A stretch of 64,000 nt of DNA from Echinimonas agarilytica (GTDB taxonomy: Bacteria > Pseudomonadota > Gammaproteobacteria > Enterobacterales > Neiellaceae): positions 961,464-1,025,463 of the forward strand of contig NZ_JAMQGP010000001.1 in NCBI RefSeq assembly GCF_023703465.1. Direction: 5' to 3'. The position numbers and the translations under genes were made by a program. Positions 44,066-53,534 of this stretch are shown here, in pieces (position 1 is the stretch's first letter; every line of letters begins with the position of its first letter). The notes below the pieces were generated by a model. It was not told the DNA's origin. It made no database searches and worked only from the letters and a program-made list of their open reading frames with translations.

Positions 44066-45586
44066 GTGACAATTTTCAACTTCAAGTCAGCCGTGCTCAC
44101 GGTAGTGGTGGGCGGACTTTTCAGTGTGTCTGCTGTTGCGGGCAAGCCAAATAGCAATACCAAGCCTTACCCCTACAATAATCCGGTCATTCAACATATG
44201 TACACAGCCGATGCTGCACCCCATGTGATGCCCGATGGTCGCGTCTGGATGGCTACATCAGTGGATCATGAAGAAGGCGGCAACTACAGCACAATGCACG
44301 AGTACCATACTTTTTCCAGCGCAGAGCTCACGAAGTGGACCGATCATGGCTCGGTACTTCACCTTGACGATGTCATTGAAAAAGAAAATCCAAAAGTAGA
44401 TGACTGGGCATTGTGGGCGCCAGACTTAGTGTATCGAGACGGTAAGTACTATCTGTTTTATCCCGTGCATATTTTACATCGCCAAATCAAAAATCCACCA
44501 TCGGGTTGGCCGGTGGGCAAAACAACCTATATTGCCGTAGCAGTCGCAGACTCCCCCGATGAAAAATTTACCGTGATTCAACACAAGATCCCCATGAGTG
44601 AGGGCATGGATCCAGCCGTATTTATTGACGATGATGATCAGGTTTACATGTACTGGAGTGATCAGTATGTTGTTGATGGCGTGGTGCATGGCGTACTTAA
44701 GTATGCGCGCCTAAAAGACAATATGATTGAACTAGCAGAAGCGCCTAAAACACTCGATGTAGGCGCCGATCATTTCATGGAAGCCGCGTGGATGCATAAG
44801 CGCAAAGGGCGCTATTACTTCAGTTACCACACTCATTATCAAAAGCCTATTTCCCCTCAAAACCCAGATGATCCAGAGCGAATGAAATCACACCTCGATT
44901 ACTCTTGGGGCGATAGCCCAACAGGGCCGTTGGCATATGGCGGTGTCATGAATAAAGAGATTGGTGTGGGTGTGCCAACCGATACTTTAATGCCAAAAGG
45001 TGACGTTGTGCCTTGGCGACTCACCCAATCTAATCACGGCGGTATCGTGGAGTTTCATGGCCAAGATTACTTGTTTTATCATTCCTCCGCTTTGTCATCA
45101 TGGCGGCAAGATGAATTCAAAGGCCCAGGAACTTGGACGCAACGATCGGTGTCGATCGACAGCTTAAATTACACAGATGGTGGCCGAGTTATTCCAGTAC
45201 AACAAACGCTCGAAAGCGTTTCTCCGGTCACGGTGAAACAGCCTTTTGAAATAGACTTTGGCACCGTGTCATTTGGCCCCAAAAATCAGATTAAACTCGC
45301 GCAGGTCGAGTTAGGTTCAGGGTATTACTACTTTGATGCCACGATCACACCGGCTGATATCGATGGCAGAATTGAAATTCGACTCGATCACGCCAACGGC
45401 CCGCTTGTGGGGACCATTGTGTTAACCGAACAGCGCCTGAAAGCGCGTCATGGGCTGGTGGATACCTTTGTACGAGATGCCAAAGGCACTCGTGATGTGT
45501 ATTTAATACATCACCCTGAACACAAACACGGCAGCGTTTCTTTATCTGGCGCGCGTTTCTTCGCGGGCCATCCCAAGGGCTTGTAA
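44066..45586 (+). CDS. Glycoside hydrolase family 43 with C-terminal beta-sandwich
   Basis: A 506-residue exported five-bladed propeller glycosidase of GH43 type. Signal peptide through VAG about residue 26. Probable catalytic trio: Asp in MYTADAAPHVMPDG (base), Asp in EGMDPAVFIDDD (pKa modulator) and Glu in FMEAAWMHKRKGRYYF (acid). Residues from about 370 form a beta-sandwich, CBM6/concanavalin-like (FDATITPADIDGRIEIRLD). GTG start with AAGGA 6 bases before. Its place after xylFGH fits a beta-xylosidase or alpha-arabinofuranosidase acting on xylan fragments; specificity is inferred. A separate promoter is likely, because the xyl terminator stands before it. Confidence 0.88.
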   Translation: MTIFNFKSAVLTVVVGGLFSVSAVAGKPNSNTKPYPYNNPVIQHMYTADAAPHVMPDGRVWMATSVDHEEGGNYSTMHEYHTFSSAELTKWTDHGSVLHLDDVIEKENPKVDDWALWAPDLVYRDGKYYLFYPVHILHRQIKNPPSGWPVGKTTYIAVAVADSPDEKFTVIQHKIPMSEGMDPAVFIDDDDQVYMYWSDQYVVDGVVHGVLKYARLKDNMIELAEAPKTLDVGADHFMEAAWMHKRKGRYYFSYHTHYQKPISPQNPDDPERMKSHLDYSWGDSPTGPLAYGGVMNKEIGVGVPTDTLMPKGDVVPWRLTQSNHGGIVEFHGQDYLFYHSSALSSWRQDEFKGPGTWTQRSVSIDSLNYTDGGRVIPVQQTLESVSPVTVKQPFEIDFGTVSFGPKNQIKLAQVELGSGYYYFDATITPADIDGRIEIRLDHANGPLVGTIVLTEQRLKARHGLVDTFVRDAKGTRDVYLIHHPEHKHGSVSLSGARFFAGHPKGL

Positions 45587-45590
45587 GTAG

Positions 45591-45622
45591 AAAAAGGCCA
45601 CAGAGATCATGCTTGTGGCCTT
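45591..45622 (-). terminator. Terminator between convergent GH43 and SIMPL genes
   Basis: AAGGCCACA and TGTGGCCTT form a 9-base stem with an 11-base loop. On the minus strand five T follow, so it best serves the SIMPL gene; it begins 5 bases after the GH43 stop. Confidence 0.8.
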
Positions 45623-45632
45623 CCATCTAAAT

Positions 45633-46343
45633 TTAGTCTGCCAAGTAGTACTGCACGGTTGAAACCACGCGAACCTTTTTAATGTGAGGGCTATTGTGGT
45701 CGCGTGCGCTGATCGAAAATTGGCCTTGATTCGCCAACTTTATTTTGCCCAGCGAGCTTTGGCTATCCTCGGCAAATTTTAACGCAACTTCACGTGCATT
45801 CTTGGTGGACTGTTCCACCATCTCTGGTTTGATGGCATTGAGTTGGGTGTACAAATATTGCGTGCTGTAAGCGTTGCCCAAAAAGGTAATACCTTGTTTG
45901 CCTAAATCCGACAGCTTACTCATGCTTTGGCGAACGATATCAACGTCAGTACTGTAAACCGTTACCGTTTGCATCGCGCTGTATCGAAATTCGGTGCCGG
46001 AGTTATTGCCATAAGATTGTGCTTTTTTATCTGTAATTGCGGGAGGCGCAGTGGTTAATGCACCCTCATCAATGCCATTGAGGATCAGAAAAGCTCTAAT
46101 TTTGTCAGCGTTGTCTTGCACGTCTTGGTAGAGCTGTTGCAGGTCATTGCTGGCAGCACTGAACTGAATTGGCCACACCACAACATCTGCCGCTACTTCT
46201 TTTTCTGCTAGACCTTTCACCGTCACTACCCGGTCGTATGAGCGGTATTTAGAAACGGCCTCTGGCAGTGCATTTGCCACACACCACAAACCGATTATAA
46301 GGCCAAGTGCCAAGAGTGCTGCGGGTACAATCGATAACTTCAT
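45633..46343 (-). CDS. SIMPL-domain (YggE-like) periplasmic protein
   Basis: A 236-residue SIMPL (DUF541) protein. N-terminal signal or anchor (IVPAALLALGLIIGLWCVANA). Family blocks: VVTVKGLAEKEVAADVVVWPI, SYGNNSGTEFRY and SQSSLGKIKLANQGQFSI near the end, in parts. E. coli YggE of this family relates to oxidative stress tolerance; the biochemical role is unknown. AAGGAAA stands 7 bases before the ATG. It is convergent to GH43 and divergent from the GH9 gene. Confidence 0.87.
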   Translation of the reverse strand: MKLSIVPAALLALGLIIGLWCVANALPEAVSKYRSYDRVVTVKGLAEKEVAADVVVWPIQFSAASNDLQQLYQDVQDNADKIRAFLILNGIDEGALTTAPPAITDKKAQSYGNNSGTEFRYSAMQTVTVYSTDVDIVRQSMSKLSDLGKQGITFLGNAYSTQYLYTQLNAIKPEMVEQSTKNAREVALKFAEDSQSSLGKIKLANQGQFSISARDHNSPHIKKVRVVSTVQYYLAD

Positions 46344-46425
46344 TGCGTGTTTCCTTTTGGAAGTTAGGCGGAATTCTAACGACGAGTGTAGAACGATTTT
46401 AAGTTAAATAGATCACGACTTTCCA

Positions 46426-46437
46426 GAAAACGTTTTC
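46426..46437. promoter_or_regulatory. LacI-type operator 1 upstream of GH9 gene
   Basis: GAAAACGTTTTC is a perfect palindrome with the central ACGT/CG of LacI-family operators, in the gap between the divergent SIMPL and GH9 genes. Confidence 0.55.
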
Positions 46438-46465
46438 AATTTTTTAACTTGTATGTTTATATTGA

Positions 46466-46479
46466 TGAAAGCGCTTACA
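46466..46479. promoter_or_regulatory. LacI-type operator 2 upstream of GH9 gene
   Basis: TGAAAGCGCTTACA matches the LacI/CcpA operator pattern TGWNANCGNTNWCA. Its centre is 41 bases from operator 1 (about four helical turns), so a tetrameric or looping regulator could bind both. It lies 79 bases before the GH9 ATG. Confidence 0.6.
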
Positions 46480-46557
46480 TTGAGTTTGTGGTGAATAGCG
46501 AATATCAACAATAGCGCGCTTGAAATACATTAGAATTAACCACTAAAGGTGATGTGA

Positions 46558-48396
46558 ATGACTCCCAACTCTCTCAAAAAATTATTTCTAAGCACAGCGG
46601 TTGCCATTGCGCTCGCTGGTTGCGGAAGCTCAGGTGGAACAGCCGATCCAGCATCAAATGAAGTGTCTTTAGTGGACGCCAAAATTCGCGTCAACCAACA
46701 AGGTTATCCTTCAAAAGGTCTTAAAAGAGCAACGATTGTTAGTCAATCGACTGAATCGCTTACATGGCAATTAATGAACGACACTCGCGTGTTGGCATCC
46801 GGCACCACCAAGGTATTTGGCAATGACGCAGCATCGGGTGAACATATTCATCAAGTAGACTTTAGCAGCGTTCAACAAGCGGGCTTCCACCATCTTGTTA
46901 TTAATGCAGGCACACCAAACGAAGTGTCTCGAAACATCACAATTGAAGACGCGCTGTATCAAGATTTGTATACCGATGCTGCAAAGTTTTTCTATTTGCA
47001 TCGCATGGGCGAGCCCATTGAAGCGCAATACTTGAGCAACCCAGCCTATGCCCGCAAAGCGATTCACCCCGGTGACGATAGCATTGCTTGCTATCAAGAT
47101 TGGTGTGGTAAAGACACACGACTGAATGTGAAAGGTACCTGGTATGACGCTGGTGATTTTGGCATGTATTCAGTCAACTTTGCGCTGACAGCGTGGACGC
47201 TTTTGAACGCCTATGAATTTGGCGCAATTGACTACAAAGACGGTGATTTAAACATTCCTGAAAGCGGCAATTCAATGCCTGATTTACTGGATGAAATTCG
47301 GTTTGGTTCAACTTTTATGGCCGGCATGTTGCCACCCACAGGTCAGCTAGCCAGTCACAAAGTTCACAACCAAAATTGGAGTGGTTTTGAAGGCAATATC
47401 GATCTTGAAAACGCAATGGAGCGTTATGCGCAGCCCGGTTCCACTGCCGCAACATATGCCGTAGCGCGCAACGCTGCACAGCTAGCGCGTGTTTATGCAT
47501 CGTATGATGCCACCTATTCTGCGCACCAATGGCAAGTTGCAAAAGATGCTTGGCAGCGTGCAGAAACGTTACCCGTCACCTACTACACCAGTGAGACCCC
47601 CGACTCTACCGGTGGTGGTGACTATGACGATGAGAATGTCGTTGATGATCGTTATGCCGCTTCAGCTGAATTATGGGCCACGGCCATTGCGTTAAAATCG
47701 CAAGAGGTCGCTACCTTTGAAGCGGCTACGCGTGAATCAGCAGATTTCTTAAACTTGGATCCAAGTGGTTCTCAACAGTGGCAGCAAGTGCAAGGAGCAG
47801 GTTCACTGACGTTATGGTTGCACCGTGAGGCGGTGGGCTTATCTGAAGCGGAACAAGCCACATTGCAAGGCAATATTGTGGCCACGGCGCAGTTAGCGCA
47901 ACGTCAATTGAGCAAAAGCGGTTACCCAATGGTGTACAACCCGAATGCGGGTGAAGCCGATGAAGGATGGCCTTGGGGTTCTAACTCATCGTTTCTTAAC
48001 CGATTAATGGTGGTGAGCTATGCCCACAACATGACCGATAATCGCGCGTATCTAGAAACTGTCTATCAAGGCATGGATTACCTCATGGGTAACAATCCGC
48101 TTAACCTAAGCATGATCACAGGTTACGGAGACCACTATGAAGTGGACTTGCATGACCGCATTTTCTACTCATTGCTTCGTGACCAAGGTGTTGCATTCCC
48201 GAAAGGCTGGGTTGCAGGTGGTCCACTCACCGGTTGGAAAGGCTGCGATAACGCCACTCCAGATAGCGGCCCAAATGCCAAGCGTTATGCAGCTTTTGGA
48301 ACCGCGCCAGAAGCATGGTGTTCTAAAGAAGTTGCGATTAACTGGAATAGCCCCTTGGTATGGGTTGCAGCTTACTTAGAAGGCAATCCGCTATAG
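46558..48396 (+). CDS. Glycoside hydrolase family 9 lipoprotein
   Basis: A 612-residue lipoprotein (lipobox LAGC after about 20 residues) with an N-terminal Ig-like CelD_N domain (KIRVNQQGYPSKGLKRATIV) and a GH9 (alpha/alpha)6 catalytic domain. Catalytic Asp in WYDAGDFGMYSVN, catalytic Glu in KEVAINWNSPLVW at the end, and a GYGDHYEVDLHDR region replacing the usual PHHR. GH9 includes endoglucanases and also, in Vibrio and Photobacterium, exo-beta-glucosaminidases of chitin pathways. The adjacent NagX-like gene makes the glucosaminidase reading attractive. AAGGTGAT precedes the ATG; two LacI-type operators precede that. Confidence 0.9.
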   Translation: MTPNSLKKLFLSTAVAIALAGCGSSGGTADPASNEVSLVDAKIRVNQQGYPSKGLKRATIVSQSTESLTWQLMNDTRVLASGTTKVFGNDAASGEHIHQVDFSSVQQAGFHHLVINAGTPNEVSRNITIEDALYQDLYTDAAKFFYLHRMGEPIEAQYLSNPAYARKAIHPGDDSIACYQDWCGKDTRLNVKGTWYDAGDFGMYSVNFALTAWTLLNAYEFGAIDYKDGDLNIPESGNSMPDLLDEIRFGSTFMAGMLPPTGQLASHKVHNQNWSGFEGNIDLENAMERYAQPGSTAATYAVARNAAQLARVYASYDATYSAHQWQVAKDAWQRAETLPVTYYTSETPDSTGGGDYDDENVVDDRYAASAELWATAIALKSQEVATFEAATRESADFLNLDPSGSQQWQQVQGAGSLTLWLHREAVGLSEAEQATLQGNIVATAQLAQRQLSKSGYPMVYNPNAGEADEGWPWGSNSSFLNRLMVVSYAHNMTDNRAYLETVYQGMDYLMGNNPLNLSMITGYGDHYEVDLHDRIFYSLLRDQGVAFPKGWVAGGPLTGWKGCDNATPDSGPNAKRYAAFGTAPEAWCSKEVAINWNSPLVWVAAYLEGNPL

Positions 48397-48411
48397 CACT
48401 GACTATTGCGT

Positions 48412-48446
48412 ACAAAAAAAAAGGATGCTTGATGCATCCTTTTTTA
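48412..48446. terminator. Bidirectional terminator between GH9 and NagX-like genes
   Basis: AAAAAAAAAGGATGC, a TTGAT loop and GCATCCTTTTTT: T runs on both strands. Closes the two convergent genes. Confidence 0.92.
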
Positions 48447-48471
48447 TGGCGTTATTTAGCTTCACAGCAGG

Positions 48472-49572
48472 TTAAATTTTGATGATGATCTGACGCCGAT
48501 ACAACCAAAGGCACAGACACCAAAATAGGCTGACTTGAATCGCAGCAAACAATAAAGAAGCCGCCTTTAGCGACATAAAGCCCGCTAGCTGCTGCCATAA
48601 AAAGGTGTATAAATCGACTGCGCCGGCATTGCTTTGAACTGAAATAGCCCACAAGCTTGTCGCCAATAGCCACGACATGATGTATGCAAACAACGGATTC
48701 ATGCCATAAACCTGCCATACAAACGCAAACCGCTTGCTTCGCCCTACGTCAACTAAGCCAATTAACAACGCGAGTATCGCCAAAGCCATGGCCGAAGACA
48801 CCAGAACATACGAGCTAGTCCACAAACTCTTATTGATAGGAACAAGCACAGATACCGCATACCCAAGCAACAAACAGATCACGGCGGCTGTGATTAAAAA
48901 TCGAATTCCCTGAAAGTGCGATTTCATCTGACTCAAACGCCGCGTGGCCTCGTAACCTATGAGTACATTCACAATCGCAGGCATGGTAGAGAGCAACCCT
49001 TCGGGCTCAAATGTCACACCATTCATTTGCCACATATGTTTTTCACCGAGTATGGCCATATCAACATGACGAACAAGATTGCCTTCCAGGCCCCAAGGTA
49101 GCCAACTGCCCTGAATGAGTACCATGGGATAGCCAATTAAAATGACCACAGATACAGCATACAACCCCTTGAAGGGCAGTAATTGCACTAAAATACCCGC
49201 TGCGATAAAGCAAAGTCCGATGCGCTGTAAAACACCCATGACGCGTAGATGATCTAAATCCAACAGTAAAAAATTATAGACATTGAGCGCAACGCCAATT
49301 GCAACAATAACCGTGCCACGCTTTACGCACCTCATCAGCGCTTGCGGCGTAGTAAGTCGTTCCAGCTTCTTGCGTGAGAAATGCATGGCTGAACCTAATA
49401 TGAACAAGAAGAACGGGAAGATTAAATCGGTGGGCGTACAGCCATGCCACGCAGAATGGAGCAACGGCCAATACACATGGGCCCAAGAGCCTGGGGTATT
49501 CACTAAAATCATCGCTGCAATGGTTAGGCCCCGAAACACATCTAATGCAACAAAGCGGGTCGGTGAGTTCAC
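48472..49572 (-). CDS. nagX: NagX-like membrane acyltransferase (DUF5009/HGSNAT family)
   Basis: A 366-residue integral membrane protein with about 10 TM helices. It opens RFVALDVFRGLTIAAMILVNTPG (in parts), the DUF5009/heparan-alpha-glucosaminide acetyltransferase signature, with DLIFPFFLFILGSAM and GVLQRIGLCFIAAG in the following helices. In Shewanella and Alteromonas the NagX protein belongs to chitin/GlcNAc regulons and is thought to handle N-acetylglucosamine or its transport. The start is GTG at 49572, with no good ribosome site. Convergent to GH9. Confidence 0.85.
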   Translation of the reverse strand: MNSPTRFVALDVFRGLTIAAMILVNTPGSWAHVYWPLLHSAWHGCTPTDLIFPFFLFILGSAMHFSRKKLERLTTPQALMRCVKRGTVIVAIGVALNVYNFLLLDLDHLRVMGVLQRIGLCFIAAGILVQLLPFKGLYAVSVVILIGYPMVLIQGSWLPWGLEGNLVRHVDMAILGEKHMWQMNGVTFEPEGLLSTMPAIVNVLIGYEATRRLSQMKSHFQGIRFLITAAVICLLLGYAVSVLVPINKSLWTSSYVLVSSAMALAILALLIGLVDVGRSKRFAFVWQVYGMNPLFAYIMSWLLATSLWAISVQSNAGAVDLYTFLWQQLAGFMSLKAASLLFAAIQVSLFWCLCLWLYRRQIIIKI

Positions 49573-49663
49573 TCAAGGTACTTAATCATAATTTACAAAG
49601 TAAAATAAGTTTAAGTGAGGTGGCTTGAATAATCCACCTTCATTCGATCATTGTGCGAACCAA

Positions 49664-50566
49664 TCAACAATTATGGCGTGACAGCCATTGTGCAAACTCA
49701 GGTAAATGGTCGGCCATCGCATCTGGGTGAACGAGCAGTGAAGTGTGGTCGTAATCATGTCGATTGCCATTTTTCTTGCTCAGCAGGGTAAATTTGGCGG
49801 TGTGATTACAGCTATCCTTCAAAAACGCTTTCACATCAGCGGGGTTGCCCAACACATGGTCGGCTTTGCCCGCTAAAAACCATGTCGCCGGCCAAGCGGT
49901 TTTTCGAGCAGCAGATTGATAACAAAAGCCATCACGGTCTTTCCATGGCTGACCATTAACCCACTTCACATTGTCCAATAGCGATTGCGTGGTCTCGTTG
50001 TCCATGCCTAACTTAAAGCGTTGTGCGGGCAAGAATCCGTATCGTTTAGTGAGCCAAGGACATATTCGGTTCCAAACTAAGTTCACGTAGAGCGGCTTTT
50101 TTGGGTGTTGACTGTAAATAGTTTTCTTTGATGCAAAGCCGCTTAAAGTGATGACCTGATGCTGACGTTGCGGATAACGAGCATAATGGCTTGCCATCAA
50201 AATAGTGCCCCACGAATGGCCCACCCAATGCATGGCTTGGTGATGCTGAGCCATAATATAGTCGTGGATCAGCGGTATTTGTTCGTTAATGACTTCACTT
50301 TGGCCATATGACTCCCCGCCTTGAATGCGCGGCTCACTTTGGCCGTTGCCAAACACATCTAAAATATAAACAGGATGACCTCTGCGCGCTAAAAAACAGC
50401 CTAACCCCTTGCCCGACTTGGTATAAAAAACACGGCCATTGCTCATGCTGCCATGAAGCATGAGTACAGGGTTTGCCGCGTTTGTGTTGGCAGATTCGAT
50501 TTTACGAATGTGCAAATGGCCATTGCGGTAGGGCAGAAAAATAGACTCTTGGTGAAGATCAGACAT
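49664..50566 (-). CDS. Alpha/beta hydrolase
   Basis: A 300-residue alpha/beta hydrolase. Oxyanion motif VLMLHGSMSNGRVF, nucleophile Ser in VGHSWGTILMASHYARYP, Asp in LAGKADHVLGNP and catalytic His near YDHTSLLVHPDA. The ATG at 50566 is chosen over a TTG at 50575. No signal peptide; cytoplasmic. Similar in layout to esterases and polyhydroxyalkanoate-related hydrolases; substrate unknown. On the same strand as nagX, 91 bases ahead of it. Confidence 0.85.
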   Translation of the reverse strand: MSDLHQESIFLPYRNGHLHIRKIESANTNAANPVLMLHGSMSNGRVFYTKSGKGLGCFLARRGHPVYILDVFGNGQSEPRIQGGESYGQSEVINEQIPLIHDYIMAQHHQAMHWVGHSWGTILMASHYARYPQRQHQVITLSGFASKKTIYSQHPKKPLYVNLVWNRICPWLTKRYGFLPAQRFKLGMDNETTQSLLDNVKWVNGQPWKDRDGFCYQSAARKTAWPATWFLAGKADHVLGNPADVKAFLKDSCNHTAKFTLLSKKNGNRHDYDHTSLLVHPDAMADHLPEFAQWLSRHNC

Positions 50567-50741
50567 AGCACTCAAACGGTTAAGGCAACGCGAGTCAGTT
50601 TGACAGGTAAGACCAGATCAACAAAGAGTGAAATATCAGACTGTGATGCAGCTCGAAATAATCCGCTGCATGAGCCATTCAGCGCAGCAATGTGCGCTGT
50701 TCAAATTCGCACAATTACAGCTTTACGGTTAGAGACGGCCC

Positions 50742-50772
50742 AAAAAAAAGCCAGTTCACACAGGAACTGGCT
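50742..50772 (-). terminator. Terminator of rpiA-serA
   Basis: AGCCAGTTC and GAACTGGCT form a 9-base stem with an ACACAG loop; seven T follow on the minus strand, 28 bases after the serA stop. Confidence 0.9.
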
Positions 50773-50800
50773 TCGGTCGGTCTTTTAAAAGACTCAACTG

Positions 50801-52030
50801 TTAGTGAAGGATACGCGTTTTGATCGTGCCTTCAATGGTTTTCAAGTGCTCTAACGCAGCTTGAGCATCTTTGGTGTCAACGTCGATCACCACATAACCC
50901 AACATGTCATCGGTTTGCAGGTATTGCGCTGCGATGTTCACGCCTTTTTCAGCAAACGCCAAGTTAATTTGAGTCAAAATACCAGGCTTGTTCTCGTGAA
51001 TATGGAGCAAGCGGCTGCAATCTGTGTGCAATGGCAAAGATACTTCTGGAACATTCACAGCCGACAACGTTGAACCGTTGTCGCTGTATTTAGCTAATTT
51101 ACCCGCCACTTCAATACCAATGTTCTCTTGCGCTTCTTGAGTACTACCACCCACATGCGGCGACAAAATAACGTTGTCGATACCGCGCAACGCCGATACA
51201 AACTCTTCTTTGTTTGATTTTGGCTCCACAGGGAATACGTCGATTGCCGCACCGCCAATGTGCTTCGCGTTTAACGCATCTGCCAAGGCATCAATATCAA
51301 CAACGGTGCCGCGAGCAGCGTTGATGAAAATAGCGCCTTTTTTCATGGCTGAAAATTGTGGTGCACCAAACATATCTTTGGTTTGGAGCGTTTCTGGTAC
51401 ATGCAACGAGATCACGTCGGCTTGAGCCAACAAATCATTCATTTCAGGTACTTGAGTGGCATTACCCAGCGGCAACTTGGTTTCTACATCGTAGAACTTC
51501 ACGCGCATACCTAAGGTTTCAGCCAAAATACCTAACTGAGTTCCAATGTGGCCGTAACCAATAATACCCAGTGTTTTACCACGAACTTCCCAGCTACCAA
51601 CGGCACTCTTGAGCCATTCCCCGCGATGTGCTTTAGCACTTTTTTCTGGAATGCCACGCATCAACATAATGGTTTCGCCCAACACCAACTCGGCCACACT
51701 GCGAGTGTTCGAGAAAGGTGCATTGAATACTGCAATACCGCGCTTCTTCGCCGCTTGCAAATCAACTTGGTTGGTACCAATACAGAAACACCCTACGGCA
51801 ATCAGCTTTTTCGCTTCAGCCAATACTTTTTCAGTCAGGTTGGTACGTGAACGAATACCAATAAAGTGAGCATCTTTGATCTTTTCGATCAGCTCATCTT
51901 CTGGCAATGAAGTCGCAATCGATTCAATGTTTGAGTAGCCAGCATTGTTGAAGGTTTCAACAGAACTAGGGTGTAAGCCTTCAAGAAGAAGAATACGAAT
52001 TTTGTCTTTATCGAGTGAAAATTGTTGCAT
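50801..52030 (-). CDS. serA: D-3-phosphoglycerate dehydrogenase, E. coli type
   Basis: A 409-residue enzyme matching the length and layout of E. coli SerA (410). MQQFSLDKDKIRILLLEGLHPSS start, GCFCIGTNQVDLQAAK, the Rossmann LGIIGYGHIGTQLGILAE, NAARGTVVDIDAL, VFPVEP, and LSPHVGGSTQEAQENIG with the catalytic His; C-terminal ACT domain (HIHENKPGILTQINLAFAEKG) for serine inhibition. It follows rpiA by 23 bases on the same strand; rpiA-serA is the usual gammaproteobacterial order. It is the second SerA homologue in the window and the canonical one. Confidence 0.96.
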   Translation of the reverse strand: MQQFSLDKDKIRILLLEGLHPSSVETFNNAGYSNIESIATSLPEDELIEKIKDAHFIGIRSRTNLTEKVLAEAKKLIAVGCFCIGTNQVDLQAAKKRGIAVFNAPFSNTRSVAELVLGETIMLMRGIPEKSAKAHRGEWLKSAVGSWEVRGKTLGIIGYGHIGTQLGILAETLGMRVKFYDVETKLPLGNATQVPEMNDLLAQADVISLHVPETLQTKDMFGAPQFSAMKKGAIFINAARGTVVDIDALADALNAKHIGGAAIDVFPVEPKSNKEEFVSALRGIDNVILSPHVGGSTQEAQENIGIEVAGKLAKYSDNGSTLSAVNVPEVSLPLHTDCSRLLHIHENKPGILTQINLAFAEKGVNIAAQYLQTDDMLGYVVIDVDTKDAQAALEHLKTIEGTIKTRILH

Positions 52031-52053
52031 CGTGGTGTCTCTGAGTTTTGCGA

Positions 52054-52713
52054 TTATTGAGTAAGCGTGACGACGCCGTCTTCCGTGCCTAATAGGCATA
52101 CGTCGGCACCGCGATGGGCAAACAGGCCATTGGTCACGACGCCCGTGATCATGTTTATTTCCTGCTCGAGCTTGGTCGGTTCCATGATTTGTAGGTTGTA
52201 CACATCTAAGATCACATTGCCGTTATCGGTGATCACGCCCTCGCGCCATACCGGATCGCCACCAAGCTTCACCAGCTCGCGGGCAACATAACTACGTGCC
52301 ATTGGAATCACTTCAACCGGAAGCGGGAAGTCTCCCAATATGCCAACCTTTTTACTGCCATCAGCAATACACACGAACTTTTTAGCAACCGCAGCGATAA
52401 TTTTTTCGCGGGTTAAAGCAGCACCGCCGCCTTTAATCATGTGCATGTGTTCGTTAATTTCATCGGCCCCGTCTACATAAACCTCAATTTCATCCACTGC
52501 ATTGAGTTCGTAAACTGGAATACCATAAGACTTCAATTTCTCTGTCGAGGCGTCTGAGCTTGACACCGCGCCTTCGATTTTATGCTTGATTGTGGCCAAA
52601 GCATCAATAAAGTGGCTGGCGGTAGAGCCTGTTCCAACACCGACTACAGTGTCTTCTTGCACGTATTCTAACGCAGCCCAACCAACGGCCTTTTTGAGTT
52701 CATCTTGAGTCAT
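52054..52713 (-). CDS. rpiA: Ribose-5-phosphate isomerase A
   Basis: A 219-residue enzyme, identical in length to E. coli RpiA. It interconverts ribose 5-phosphate and ribulose 5-phosphate. Signatures: [15 protein letters not shown] (phosphate loop), [42 protein letters not shown] (in parts), and CIADGSKKV with the catalytic Lys region. The ATG at 52713 follows AGGTGATCG. Upstream of serA in one operon. Confidence 0.96.
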   Translation of the reverse strand: MTQDELKKAVGWAALEYVQEDTVVGVGTGSTASHFIDALATIKHKIEGAVSSSDASTEKLKSYGIPVYELNAVDEIEVYVDGADEINEHMHMIKGGGAALTREKIIAAVAKKFVCIADGSKKVGILGDFPLPVEVIPMARSYVARELVKLGGDPVWREGVITDNGNVILDVYNLQIMEPTKLEQEINMITGVVTNGLFAHRGADVCLLGTEDGVVTLTQ

Positions 52714-52781
52714 AAGAACGATCACCTGAAAGCAATGAGCGCGCATTATATCCGAATAGTGGGCTCGCTGAGAATAGACGT

Positions 52782-53393
52782 TTAGACGTCTTTTTGATCA
52801 TTCTTAATAATTATTGATGGTGTGACCACTTGATCTAGCGGAACATCCCAATTTGCAACGGGCAATTTCGCCACTTTTTGGCAGTCGTGTGCAACGCCAA
52901 TTAATGCCGATTTAGCATGGCGTTGCTGTTGCCAAGACGCCAAAGTGCGGTCGTAATAGCCGCCTCCCATACCCATTCGGTTGGCTTGATCATCAAACCC
53001 CACTAAGGGCAACACCATGCAATCGAGATGTGCCACGGGCAACACATCGAGCACGTTGAGCTGGGGTTCGAAGATGCCGTAACAGTTGCGAACCATCGGC
53101 GTGGTTGGCTCGTAGCGTAAAAAGAGCAGGTGATGCTTAGAAAACGGGTGAAGTACCGGTACGGTCAGTGTTTTGTGCTCATGCCAGCACCAATGAATCA
53201 GAGGCGCTAAGTCAATTTCGCCATCGCCGGCCAGATACACTGCAAGCGAATTTGCATGCTTAATAGCATCGACTTGCTGAAGATTTTCAAGCAATGCATG
53301 GCTTGCAAGGCTCTGCTGCTTGGCACTTAACCCTTGGCGCTGCTGGCGTAATTGTTTTCTAAGGGCAGCACGAGTGGCCATTAAGTCAGTCAT
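52782..53393 (-). CDS. ygfA: 5-formyltetrahydrofolate cyclo-ligase
   Basis: A 203-residue 5-FCL family protein: [19 protein letters not shown] start, [23 protein letters not shown] with the conserved GMGGGYYDR, and [10 protein letters not shown]. It converts 5-formyltetrahydrofolate to 5,10-methenyltetrahydrofolate, which keeps the one-carbon pool clean next to glycine cleavage. As in E. coli it is downstream of the 6S RNA gene, and probably part of the same transcript. Confidence 0.93.
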   Translation of the reverse strand: MTDLMATRAALRKQLRQQRQGLSAKQQSLASHALLENLQQVDAIKHANSLAVYLAGDGEIDLAPLIHWCWHEHKTLTVPVLHPFSKHHLLFLRYEPTTPMVRNCYGIFEPQLNVLDVLPVAHLDCMVLPLVGFDDQANRMGMGGGYYDRTLASWQQQRHAKSALIGVAHDCQKVAKLPVANWDVPLDQVVTPSIIIKNDQKDV

Positions 53394-53534
53394 TTAACAA
53401 AAGCTCCAAACCAAAAGGTACATCTGAAGTTTGCCACAAAGCATGTGAGCAGCACATCTTTTGAAAAAGCGATTGGCGCGGGAATTTAATAATGACGTTT
53501 GAGTGAAACGTTGTGCGAGATGAACGAATAAGAG

